From Sarocladium kiliense (lineage: Eukaryota; Ascomycota; Sordariomycetes; Hypocreales; Sarocladiaceae): DNA of 64,000 nt. The stretch spans positions 1,550,001 to 1,614,000 of the forward strand of contig JAUZTG010000029.1 in the NCBI GenBank assembly GCA_030734395.1, given 5' to 3'. Position 1 is the stretch's first letter. Every line of letters begins with the position of its first letter. Of the stretch, positions 35,951 through 46,265 are shown in pieces. The position numbers and the translations under genes are program-made. The notes below the pieces were generated by a model. The model did no database searches. It was not told the origin of the DNA and saw nothing but the letters and a program-made list of their open reading frames with translations.

Positions 35951-37013
35951 GCTTAAAGGCGGAGCTGGTTATCCAGCTCACTTGTTCTGAGCCTTGCCTC
36001 GTTGTTCTGTGCCCTATGTACTGCAGGAGACAGAGAACAGGGCTGCTGTTTGCCGCAGCCGTATCTGTTCATGGATCAATTGAAACTATCAAGGCTACCT
36101 TTGCTTTGAGCCCGAGTGACCATCTGATTCCCATTCTTCAGCGAGCTGACGTAGCCCCTGACCCGTGGTTAAGTGCTGTTCCTGGGCCACATGGATTGAC
36201 TAAATAAGTCAATTTACAGCCTGGAAATCCCTCGTTGCCTAACAATGGGTATTTGGACTGACCGATCCTCGTTCAAAGGAATGAACCGCGAAACATATTC
36301 GCAGGTTGCATGATCCCAACTGGGGAAAGCGACATAGTGTCAAGAGGCCTAGGCCTACTTCATCGGCATTCTGGCATGAACAGGGGGAGTTGAAGATCTG
36401 GCACGGACTATGTATGCAGGCCCATGTGATACCATTGACCCTGATGTTGGCTTTCACAGTCCATGTGATTGGCTCGCAAGGCCCTCCAGCTCAGTGTGAT
36501 CTCGGCGGACTGAGATTGACAAACAGAGCCTTGTAATCTGAACACGATCCGATGCTGCTGTCGGACCCTTAGCGCTGAAGTGCATTCACGACTAGTGGTC
36601 TGCTCGCTCGGAATTGATAGGACACCAGAGTATCTACCTCCGATGTGTGGAGCTTGTTAGTGCTGACGGCATACAGGCATTTATATAGTATAGACACGCA
36701 GAACTTCTCGACTATTTGGGACTTTGGTCACGGCACGACTAGAGCTTTCAATATCAACGGTCATTCCTGACAACTATCTCGTCCACAGATAGCACCTAGG
36801 GAGCATCTCCTAGGGCTGATCTAAGACGATTTATGGCCATGGTGGCGTGCTGTAAGGCTTGCTGCTGACATTGGTGTCCGCCCCACTGGAGCTTCCCCAT
36901 CACGTCGTCCGCTTTCCTGCTCTCGCTTCACGGTTTCTCTCCCATGTCATGCCCTTGTGTTCTCTTCAAAACACACCTGCATCGATACTCGATCCCAGCT
37001 CCACGGACTACCA
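35951..37013. other. intergenic region
   Basis: About 1.1 kb with no recognised gene. Two CCTAGG palindromes, CACCTAGGG and CTCCTAGGG, lie close together near 36795-36815. The last 150 bp before 37013 are pyrimidine-rich, as expected for a leader of the Ras-like gene. Confidence 0.45.
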
Positions 37014-37936
37014 ATGATGTCACGCTTCCGTCAATGGCTTGGCCGCAAGTCTGAAGTCTTGAAAGGTTCAAATGGGTCCGGAATAGACGCACAGGACAAC
37101 AGCCTAGCAGGGCAGGGCAGGTCGACCCCTGGCGGTTCGGAAATTGATGGCACCATAGTTCCTCATGCGGTTCACGAAAGTGGTTGGGCTCTATTGAAGC
37201 AGAGCGGCAATTTCAACATCAAGCCAGGGTTTGCTACGGATCGGCAGAGCCTGGTCTTGGTCCTAGGAGCACCAAACATCGGGAAGAAAGCCCTCGTCAG
37301 ATGTGTTTGTTCATGCCCCATTCTAGCAATGCTCTCAGCTTGTGAAGTGAATAGCTACTGACGGATCGGATTGTACACTAGCTGCTCTATGGGACCCCAA
37401 CTGGCGGCGGTCAGAAAGCGGAGTTATCCATGCTTCTTATGGAGGAAGAAGCACCAAGGTACTACTGCGCTGGCGAAATCTACAGTTTGCAAGTCATCTG
37501 CTCAACTGATCCGGAGGCTGAGCATACTGCAACCATCGCAAGGCACGATTTCCTCGGCATAGTGCTCGCTTACAATACTCACTCAGAAGCATCCTTGGAC
37601 TTCGTATCTGAGCTGCACCAAAAGATTTGCCAAATCAGCGGACGCGACTCTATCTCGGTTCCTACAGCCGTGTTTGCATTGCGCTCTGACGCCGAGAATC
37701 AGAAGCAGATCGCGGAGACTTTGCTGACACAAGGTAAGACGCTTGCACGGAGCTGGGAGTCCTTCTTCGCCGAGTGTCCTCTGACGACCGGCAAAGCCGC
37801 CGTCGAGAGCTTCAGCTATTTCGCGAGAGAAGCACATCGGGCTGAAGCGGAGATGACTCAAGTGGCCGGTAAACCCGAGCAGGCATCCCTGATACAAGCT
37901 GTCGTCCACATAGCCCAGTCGCTTGAAGGGCCCTAG
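37014..37936 (+). CDS. degenerate Ras-like GTPase-fold protein
   Basis: Two exons (37014-37304 and 37382-37936) with a 77-bp phase-0 intron (donor GTTTGT) give 281 aa. Residues 80-97 read LVLVLGAPNIGKKALVRC, a P-loop (GAPNIGKK, 85-92) in the right place after a beta strand, but with Lys where Ras proteins have Ser/Thr. After the intron, HDFLGIVLAYNTHSEASLDF matches the strand and helix after the DxxG region of Ras proteins, and VPTAVFALRSDAE sits where NKxD should be. There is no CaaX box. The fold call rests on these spaced similarities; nucleotide binding or hydrolysis may be lost. The donor GTTTGT was chosen over GTGTTT because it keeps phase 0. ATG 37014 starts the protein; an upstream in-frame ATG at 36957 is possible. 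Confidence 0.6.
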
Positions 37937-38305
37937 TCAGGCGCGTTAGTGCTTATAGTATACTATATACTCCTACGTATTCCCCGTAAGTCACACCAAA
38001 GGTCCCCTGAATGGCCTGTAGCGCGTTATAGTACGGAACAGGCAACTCCTCTCCATGCAAACGCGATTCAGAAGATATCGATCAGGCCATTGCTGTCCCC
38101 GGCGACTTGATTTCTAACACATCCTTTAGACTGCCCATTAGCGCCTAAAACGATTATGGATTGTCTATGCAGCCTCTTTCGAGGCCCCTCCCACCAGGCC
38201 CTGTGCGCGCGACTTCGATGTAGGAGTGCTCCTTTATATTAACCGCGCCAGAAGCCTTACCTCTCGTCTATGGCAACATAGTGCGCTTCCGTAGTAAGAC
38301 TCAAG
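37937..38305. other. short intergenic region before the GH71-S8 gene
   Basis: This contains a perfect 14-base palindrome TATAGTATACTATA at 37954-37967, just after the stop of the Ras-like gene, and a TTTATATTAA element near 38232 that could serve as a TATA box for the next gene about 75 bp downstream. No coding signal was seen. Confidence 0.5.
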
Positions 38306-41300
38306 ATGTTATTCTTCTGGTTGCAGCTCTTGCTGCTGACTGGCTTAGCAGCCCTAGCCGGGGCCAAGTCGGTTTTCGCCCATTTCATGGTAGGTACTTC
38401 ATGGTGTCTTCATGCGTGTCTACTAGCTAATAGCCGCTATAGGTCGGCAACACAGCACAATTCACGCGAGATGACTGGATCTATCAGATGTCAAACGCGA
38501 GGGGCGCCGGGATCGACGCCTTTGCGCTCAACATGGCGCATAACGAGGCTGTCAACGAAGTCGCGCTTCCTTTGGCCTTTGGCGCTGCTGAATCCTTTGG
38601 ATTCAAGCTCTTTTTCTCCTTCGACTATGCTGGGAATGGTCCATGGCCGAGTGCAACTGTGCAGAAGTTGGTCAGCAAGTATGCTGCCAGCTCGGCATAC
38701 TTCAACCGTGGATCCCAGCCCTTGGTTTCGACCTTTGAAGGACCGGAGAATATGGATGATTGGCGTACTTTGAAGAAAGAGCTCAAGTGCTTCTTTATAC
38801 CCGACTGGTCTTCCTTGGGTGCACAAGAAGCGGCTGCGCCAGGAATCGCCGATGGGCTGTTCTCCTGGGATGCGTGGCCAAAGGGCAAACAGAACATGAC
38901 AACTTATCCAGACGCGTCGTACCACGAGTTCCTGAACGGCCTGCCCTACATGATGCCTGTGTCGCCTTGGTTCTACACCAACCTGCCTGGATACAACAAG
39001 AATTGGCTCTGGCGCGGCGATGACCTGTGGTTCCATCGGTGGCAGCAGGCCATATCCATCGACAACCCGCCTGAATTTATTCAGATCATCTCTTGGAATG
39101 ACTTCGGGGAGTCGCACTACATCGGCCCACTGGACGAAAGGCAGTACGATGCCTTCGACACAGGGAAAGCCCCTTATAACTATGTGAGAGGCATGCCACA
39201 CGACGGATGGCGTGAGATGCTGCCCTACTACATCTCCATGTACAAATCAGGAACAGCCGAGATCGATCAGGAGTCTGCTGTCACGTGGTACCGCCTCAAT
39301 CCTCTCGGCGCTTGCGATGACGGCGGCACCACTGGCGATACAGCTACCCAGCTGCATCTCGAGTACCCGCCTGGCGACCTGTTGTCTGACAAGATTTACT
39401 TCGATGCGCTCCTCACAAGCCCAGGTGACGCTGTGGTCAGCATCGGTGGCGCCTCTCGACAAGTTGCCTGGGACTTCGTTCCTTATGGCGGAATTGGTGT
39501 CTACCACGGCAGCGTGCCTCTCAACGGGGCCACTGGTTCGGTCACTGTCACGATCAAACGAGGTGGGTCGAACATCTTGACCATCTCTGGCAAGGACATC
39601 ACTACTGCATGTGCTGCGCAAAAGTACAACAACTATAATGCCTGGGTTGGCGTGGCCAGGGGTCCTGCTATCTCTGCAGTCAGCCCCAAGATCAACGCCG
39701 CGGATTTGAACTGCACAAGGGGCACTGGAGTGTACGAATTCAGCGGCATCTGTGCCTTCACCTGTGCCAACGGATACTGCCCGAGCAGTGCTTGTGTATG
39801 CCTGGGCCTCGGGGTGGCTGAACCGCCCAAGATCGTGGGCGTCAACGGGTACCCAGCCCAAGGGCAAACAGGCATTCTCAAGGGACTTTGCAGCTTTGCA
39901 TGCAATCATGGCTACTGCCCAACCGAACTGTGCGGCACAATCCCAAACGACGGGAACGTGCCGACATTCTCACCCTTCCTCCCTCCGGCCTGCCGCGCCG
40001 GCACGGGCTCAGGGGCCTTTGCTGGGCTATGCAGCTTTGGCTGCAACTTTGGCTTCTGCCCAATGCATGCGTGTACTTGTAAGGAGACTGGTGTTCTGAT
40101 TGATGCACCGCCACGGACTGGCAAGAGTGGGTATTACGCTGATGGCACCGAGGACTATGGCTTGTGCAACTTCGCCGTCAGCCATGGATATACTCCTGAT
40201 GTCTGTGGCTCTAAGGACGATAGCGGCGACGGCACTCCTGGCCGTGATGTGCCAACTGTAACGCTGGATCCTGCAGTCTGGACGGAGCCCACAGCTGCGT
40301 GTCAACCTCCTTGCGTGATGGTGTTTCCCCCCATCTCGCTTTCACAGCCGACAACTATTGCACTTCCTCCCATCACCACGTCTCTTGAGATCGGCGGCTT
40401 CAAGGATGGCACATATGTGTCAACGACGGTGGTTACTACGATTGTGCAGCCAGCAGTTACAACCACTGTCATCAGCATCTCCGATGTGCATGTTACTACA
40501 ACTACCAGCGGTGCCGCTCCGCCCTTTATCTACCCGTCTCCGAGTATCAGCCCTCCCCCGTTCCGCATCACGCCGAGCACGTATCCCAATATACCTGGGA
40601 CGCCGGTTCCGCGAATGATCCATCCAGCACCATGGCCATACGCTGTGACCGACCCTGGAGCTGGAGAAACTTCACAGCCGTCTTCAAGCTCGACAACGTA
40701 TGTTATTCCAATCTGGTACCCAACAGCAGACCCGACGCCTGTGACTACGTTCCCAACGTTGACAGCCACTTGGGTCACTGACTGGGTTTTGGAACCCACT
40801 GTCACTACTATCAACGGCGATCCAACTCCCGTGATCCCGTGCTGGGCCTGGTTCATATGGGTATGTTCGATTCCTTCCTTTACTGGGTATTACGACGGAC
40901 AGAGAAGCACTCTGCTGACCCCTATACCAGATATGCCCTCCCAACTTCGGCGGCCTTGCTCTTAGCGGCTGGAAGCCTGGCATCTACCCACGGTAAGCAA
41001 GCCTTCGTGCTGGCTGATATATATATAAATATACACTAACCTTGCGGACAACTCAGGGGAGGACCACCGAAAATCGGACCTCCGCCCGTTCCAGCTGGAG
41101 TGACTCTCCCTCCAATCGTCTGGCCGCAGATCACGTACGCACCTATTGCCCCTATTCCTTCTTTTCCTTTGGCGATTCTGTAGAATCTGCTGTAGCTGAC
41201 TCGGCCAATGTTTTGTTTATAGAATTCTACCTGATCGCTCACCGGTTTACCCAACCGAGCCGGATCCGGAGGAGGATCTCTGCGACACAGCTACAGCGAG

Positions 41301-43629
41301 TGTCTGCACTACTACCTTGTCATACGATGTGATTGACAAGCGGGCAGCCGTGACTGCGGTACCCGAAGCCCCATACAAAGAGTATGTGAATGCGAGACGC
41401 AAGCGAGCAATTACAACGGCCACCACGACCATCTCTGTGTGCACCCGCGTTACAGGCTGTGGAGCAGAAGACATCACACGGACATCAACTGAACAATCCG
41501 TGGAAACACCATGGCAGCGCATAGTGATTCCCGAGTCACCTGACAACGTCGCAAATATCAGGTCGGCTCTTGAGCGGGAAGGGGGTACCATTTCCTACGA
41601 GTCGAAGAGTGATTATCTCGGTACCATCTTCTTCTACCTGGAACCTGTCACGGAAAAGCAGGCGGAGACGTTTCGTGCCATTGCCGGCGTGGCTGACGTA
41701 TATATTCCCCGAGGACCCAAAACCCAGGAGTATTACCCCGTTGTCAACAATCCGACCAACGGTGAAGCAGCTGGGCAAACCGCCTATGAAGAAGATCTTG
41801 GGTACAATGCAACCAACATGCTAGACAAACGTGCCAGCGTAGGCTATCGGTCACGGCTTATTGACATGGAGATGCTGCAGATCTCGTGGCCTCCTAGCAA
41901 CGGCCCAATGGGCGATTCGGGCGCAGGCTTGACCTTCAACTACGACGATTCAGCGGGCAGGGGCACTTATCTATATAGCTGCGACTGGGGCGTCACTCCG
42001 AACCACGACGAGCTGTCGAATCTTGGGACACAGATCGTGCCGATATATCCAGGCCCTTTCCCGGTGTCGGACTACCTCGAGAATGACCCCAAGAGACACG
42101 GGACCAAGTGCATTGCCAAGATGGCCGGCAGAAACCTCGGCCTTGCAAAGAACGCCCGGGTGTCTGCGACCATCATTGACTTTGACGCCAGTTACTACGA
42201 GCATTTCCTGGACGCTCTCGCCAAGATCTATGATGACATATACGTCCGATCAAGAGGGAAGATGGCTGTTGTCAACATGTCCATGTCTGTTCGAAAGGAG
42301 GTCGTTGGGACTGCCTACCAGGCCATGATGGCATATCTCATTCGCAAGATCATCAGCACTGGTGCTGTGTTTGTTACCGGCTCCGGAAATTCGCCTGGCA
42401 CCCCTGGTGGATATCCAGGCCTCTTTGGAGATCCTTCAAACGCGAATTACATTGAGGACCTGATAATCGTTGGTTCGGTGCAATATGATGGCTCGAACTG
42501 GGACAACCATGCCGTTGCAGACTGGGTCACCGTCTATGCCCCAGGAACCGGAGTTTGGGTGCCTGATCCTGAGATCAGTCCATCCTACTACTACAATACC
42601 GGCGGTACTTCGTTTGCAGCAGCTACTGTTTCTGGTCTCGCGGCCTACTTGCGCGGCATCGCCCCTGATAGCTTCACCACGGCAGCTGCTGTGAAGCGCG
42701 AGATCCTCCGGCTCGCCTACGTGCGAAGACGAACGCCAAACAAGCCAGCGGCAGCCCGTTGGGAGCGTCGAGTTATTTGGAACGGACAGCAAGGCAGCGA
42801 CTCAGCGGTTGGGGGTGGTGGCAGCGTGGCTATTCCGCCTATTCCGTCCCCCGTCAGCTTCCAATCCGGCTCGGCCTCCCCAACCTGCACTTCAGGCAGC
42901 AGATGTGGTGTATCGTGCGCTGGCTTCTTCTGCGCAACCTCGAACCTGACGCATAATCCTGACTTTGAAGATCCTCAGAACCCTGACAGTGTGCAAAACC
43001 CTGACGGGCCCAACTATGGTAACTGGGACGGGACTACGCCCCTGGTTACAGCTACCAAGACGGGTGGTTCCTCACCAGCGCCAACAGGCGACCAGGAGGC
43101 GATAGACCGGATTCCTGGCTGCTTGGCTGTGTATATCATTACCAGATCAACACAGTCTGGAACAGAACGCGGCACTATCGACGGCGTTGTTGTCTATAAG
43201 GGAGGGTCTAGCGAAGTCTGCAGCGGCGCACAGTCTTGTACCGATTTCCGCGACTACGGAGGCGTACTGCCGCCTGTATGCAGAGCCGGCCCCTTGACCT
43301 GCGGCAACGGGTACACGGGGAGTGCTACACAGGTGGTGTCCCGTGGCACGCTCGATAGGTGGATGGGTGTGCGTTTCCAGGCGCCGGGAATGGCTAACGC
43401 TGCTTACTTTGAGGTGCCGCGGGTATCTTCCGGAGTCAGGGATTGCCCAACAAGTCTGGGAGGGGGTTCATGCATGGAGGAGCGGTTCGGGGCGTACTTG
43501 GATGGTGATTGCAGTGCGTATCCGCTGTTCCAGACGTGGGCGTCGAATGGGCTGATTGCGAAGTTGAGCAAGGAGGAGGCGACATCTTCGCATCCGATCG
43601 ATTCGAGTGTTGTTGGAAGAGGCATATAA
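38306..43629 (+). CDS. fusion protein: GH71 alpha-1,3-glucanase joined to a subtilisin-like (S8) protease
   Basis: Five exons (38306-38389, 38443-40860, 40931-40992, 41057-41134, 41223-43629) stay in frame throughout and give 1682 aa. A signal peptide covers residues 1-20. The GH71 domain follows, with SWNDFGESHYIGP holding the proposed catalytic Asp248 and Glu251. At about 452-617 come four cysteine units of the form C-x-F-x-C-x2-G-x-CP-x4-C (the fourth degenerate), then a Ser/Thr/Pro linker and CWAWFIW|ICPPNFGG across intron 2. The second enzyme begins near residue 970 with a propeptide-like segment and then an S8 domain with Asp1135 (CDWG), His1173 (HGT), Asn1270 and Ser1344 (GTSFAAA), so triad and oxyanion residues are present. 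Dibasic sites occur at 920-921, 939-942 and 1083-1084 (LDKR). A Cys-containing C-terminal domain ends the protein. GH71 enzymes cut alpha-1,3-glucan in fungal walls. Two separate genes are a possible alternative, but there is no stop between the domains. Confidence 0.85.
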
Positions 43630-44610
43630 GAAGCAAGTTTTGCTTAGTATAAGAGAAAAGAAGTCAGTCTAGAAGAAGCTGGGTTGCAGATGGGGACTAC
43701 GACGTCCCAACCAGTATGGGTCGGGCCATACGTCAGGAATACAGTGCAAAGCGAAGTTGACGTTGCTACCGATGTTCCTTATTTCGCGAGCACCTCGACG
43801 TGAAACTACCTAGGCACGAAAAGTACTAGGTATAGCTTGAGGTAGAAGATGTACAAGATGTACAAGATGAGGTATTTTGGCCCCATGGACAGCGTAGACG
43901 CACACGACATGACATAGAGAGCTTGGTAAGTGAAGAGGAAAAATAAGCCTGAGGTCCGAGACTCGGAGTCTGTGTTCCCCCAACTGTCGCCAAGTCGCGG
44001 GCCGAGGGCCGTGCGCCTGATATGGTTCCGCCTGGAATGGTTGGTAGCCATGCCAGCCCAGTTCAGAGCATTGCTATATATATATATATGTATGGCATTG
44101 TTGAGATTCCTGGTGAACGTCAGCTTGGGAAACTAAACATGGGCAATCCTCATTGAAGCCGGGAAAGTCATCAAATTGGATTCGGCCATATACGCAAGGC
44201 CAGGCTTGATTGATCCTGCAAATCACAGTCAAGAGCCTAGACATAGTCACACGACACTTGGACTTGGGTGAGATGATACGCAGCTTCACATTCTAGATTC
44301 CCCCCTCATCCACCCCCCAAATGGGAATAGCAATCGTACCTCGACTATTCCCATCGGCTTCACTTTCCAGCTCTGGTCAAGAATAGGGCGCGCGCACCAC
44401 CACGGAAAATACCAATTCCCCGACTTTCGTGGCGTCATTCCCTCCTCCCACTCCCCCATTGAGGCAAGTTTCACGCTCCTGCACCGTCTTATCGCTACCA
44501 AGCCGTGACTCCAACTTCCCCAGCTTCTTCCTCTTCCCCCCCTCCCCCCGTCCCCCATTCACGAAGACAGGGCACGCACCCCCGTCAATCAATCAATAAA
44601 CCAGCCCATC
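43630..44610. other. intergenic region
   Basis: About 1 kb hold the 3' region of the GH71-S8 gene and the promoter of the GFA-type gene. A TA dinucleotide run lies at 44075-44089. From 44400 the plus strand becomes C/T-rich, as in a leader. No gene was recognised. Confidence 0.5.
44075..44089. repeat. TA dinucleotide microsatellite
   Basis: A short (TA)n tract followed by TGTATG in intergenic DNA. No function is implied. Confidence 0.7.
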
Positions 44611-45057
44611 ATGGCTTCAAACAATCCCAAGACAACCTGCCAATGCGGCGCCGTCTCCTTCCCCGTCTCAGCCCCAGAGCCCCTCGCAATTTACATCTGT
44701 CACTGCCTGGAATGCCGCAAACAATCCTCCTCCGCCTTCGGCGTCTCCTACATCTTCCCCGCCGAAGGCATGTGGCCCCCCGAATCCCAATCCGCCCGCG
44801 ACAACATGTCTCTCTGGACGCGCCCGACAGACTCAGGCAATACCTCGGAGGCGTGGTTCTGTCGCCACTGCGGGTCGAGGATGGTGCATCGTTCGAAGCT
44901 ACCGGATGGGAACTACAAGAAGACCATCTCGGTCAAGGGTGGGTGTTATGAGGGGTTTGGGAATCTGGAGAAGGCGAGACATATTTATACGAGGACGGCG
45001 GTGGTTCCTGTGCCGGAGGATAGTGACCTGGCTGAGCCAAGCGGCAGACCTGGTTAA
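44611..45057 (+). CDS. GFA/CENP-V-type zinc protein
   Basis: A single-exon frame of 148 aa. Zinc-ligand cysteines are at the positions typical of the GFA fold: CQCG (Cys10, Cys12), CHCLEC (Cys30, Cys32, Cys35) and CRHCGS (Cys84, Cys87). The segment following the last pair and the ISVKGG strand also fit. The family is named for a bacterial enzyme proposed to help glutathione react with formaldehyde, but most fungal members have no proven substrate, so I call only the fold. The start ATG is in good context (ATCATGG) and gives a normal-length protein. An A15 tract lies about 70 bp past the stop. Confidence 0.88.
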   Translation: MASNNPKTTCQCGAVSFPVSAPEPLAIYICHCLECRKQSSSAFGVSYIFPAEGMWPPESQSARDNMSLWTRPTDSGNTSEAWFCRHCGSRMVHRSKLPDGNYKKTISVKGGCYEGFGNLEKARHIYTRTAVVPVPEDSDLAEPSGRPG

Positions 45058-45129
45058 GGCATCACAGGAACTGAGTGTCGCAAATGAGAGAGAAAGCAGA
45101 TGTGATTTGAGGTATAAAGGGGGGTAAAC

Positions 45130-45144
45130 AAAAAAAAAAAAAAA
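45130..45144. repeat. A15 homopolymer
   Basis: Fifteen consecutive A on the plus strand in the space between two convergent genes. It is a likely site of length error or polymorphism. Confidence 0.8.
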
Positions 45145-45341
45145 TAAGGAACGTCCATAGCAGGGTATATTGAGCCAAATCGCATGCTTCCAGGCTTCTA
45201 CAAAAAGCCATTCACGAACAGTAACGCACTCCCAAGAAATGCAATCCAGTCCCAACCCCAACCCCAACCTCGTCGCTCTCGCAGCCGTGCCCCAGCGCCA
45301 GAAATATCGCCAAAAACATACCGGGTCATTCCATCTTTTAG

Positions 45342-46265
45342 TCATGATTGCGTGCCTCCCGATGGCGACACTTGCACGTCCACAATCACCGGGCGGTGGT
45401 CGGAGATGTACTTCCCGTGCTTGAGGTTGCTGGGGACTGAGTAGTGCGGGTTCTTGACGCTCTCCTTATCTCGGACGAAGATGTAGTCGATGAGCATATC
45501 CTTTTCCTTCTCGGTAAAGCCCGTGTAAGTCAAGATGCCCTCGTCGCCTGTGCCACCCAGCGTCGACTCCTCGTTATTCGACATGAACTCCTCCGCGCTC
45601 TGCTCAGAACTCAAGGTCCGGAAATCGGTGAGTCCAGAAGTCATGATGGAGTATGGTCTCTCGCCAGGCTCAAGATTGAGATCGCCAGCGACAAAGACAG
45701 GAATGTCGATGTTGTAACCATCGACAAGATCAAGAATCATTTCGGCCGATTGTGCCTGCGCCGTCTTGCCCTGCCATTCGAAGTGGGTGCACATCATGGT
45801 GAGTTTGTCGCCAGAATCCATGTGAGTGAGCTCCGCGACCGTGACGATCCGATTATGTCTAGCGTCCCAGGATCTGGAAGGCTTATCCGGCGTCTTGCTC
45901 AACCAGTAGGTATTGCTATTATTGATATCCCACACATCATTGCGATAAAAAATCGGTGAGAATTCGCCCTTCTCCTTGCCGTCGTCGCGGCCTCTGCCGA
46001 CCCATGACCAGCTGCTGCCAAGGTCGCTATTGATGTCCTCGATGACGTGGTGATATGCTTCTTGGAAGCACATGAGTGTATTCTCATTACTCTCATCCTT
46101 CAGCTGCTGGGTCATCATCGCGCGTCTGTCCTTCCATCGCAGCTCATTTTTTCCCGGGCGGTTTGTCGCGAGCCGGATGTTGTAAGTGAGCAGCCGAAGA
46201 TCCAATGCCGACACTGCCGCTGGCGCAGCCACCGCTGCAGCCAGCACGGCACTTGTGAGTCTCAT
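45342..46265 (-). CDS. secreted endonuclease/exonuclease/phosphatase-fold protein
   Basis: A single-exon frame read from ATG 46265 gives 307 aa. Residues 1-21 form a signal peptide (MRLTSAVLAAAVAAPAAVSAL); the ATG further upstream at 46346 would bury it, so it is not preferred. Motifs of the DNase I-like/EEP superfamily are all present in order: LLTYNIR, CFQEAY (metal-binding Glu), SPIFYR, MMCTHFEWQG, VAGDLN, DYIFVR and SDHRPV. Fungal members of this type are often annotated as EEP-domain proteins and may act on phosphoesters outside the cell; the substrate cannot be told from sequence. The gene is convergent with the GFA-type gene. Confidence 0.9.
   Translation of the reverse strand: MRLTSAVLAAAVAAPAAVSALDLRLLTYNIRLATNRPGKNELRWKDRRAMMTQQLKDESNENTLMCFQEAYHHVIEDINSDLGSSWSWVGRGRDDGKEKGEFSPIFYRNDVWDINNSNTYWLSKTPDKPSRSWDARHNRIVTVAELTHMDSGDKLTMMCTHFEWQGKTAQAQSAEMILDLVDGYNIDIPVFVAGDLNLEPGERPYSIMTSGLTDFRTLSSEQSAEEFMSNNEESTLGGTGDEGILTYTGFTEKEKDMLIDYIFVRDKESVKNPHYSVPSNLKHGKYISDHRPVIVDVQVSPSGGTQS

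Noticed and set aside
36795..36815. Two CCTAGG palindromes close together
   Set aside because: Too short and imperfect as a pair to call an inverted repeat element or binding site.
37954..37967. Perfect palindrome TATAGTATACTATA after the Ras-like gene
   Set aside because: AT-rich 14-base palindromes arise by chance in 3' regions; no stem-loop or terminator function can be argued.
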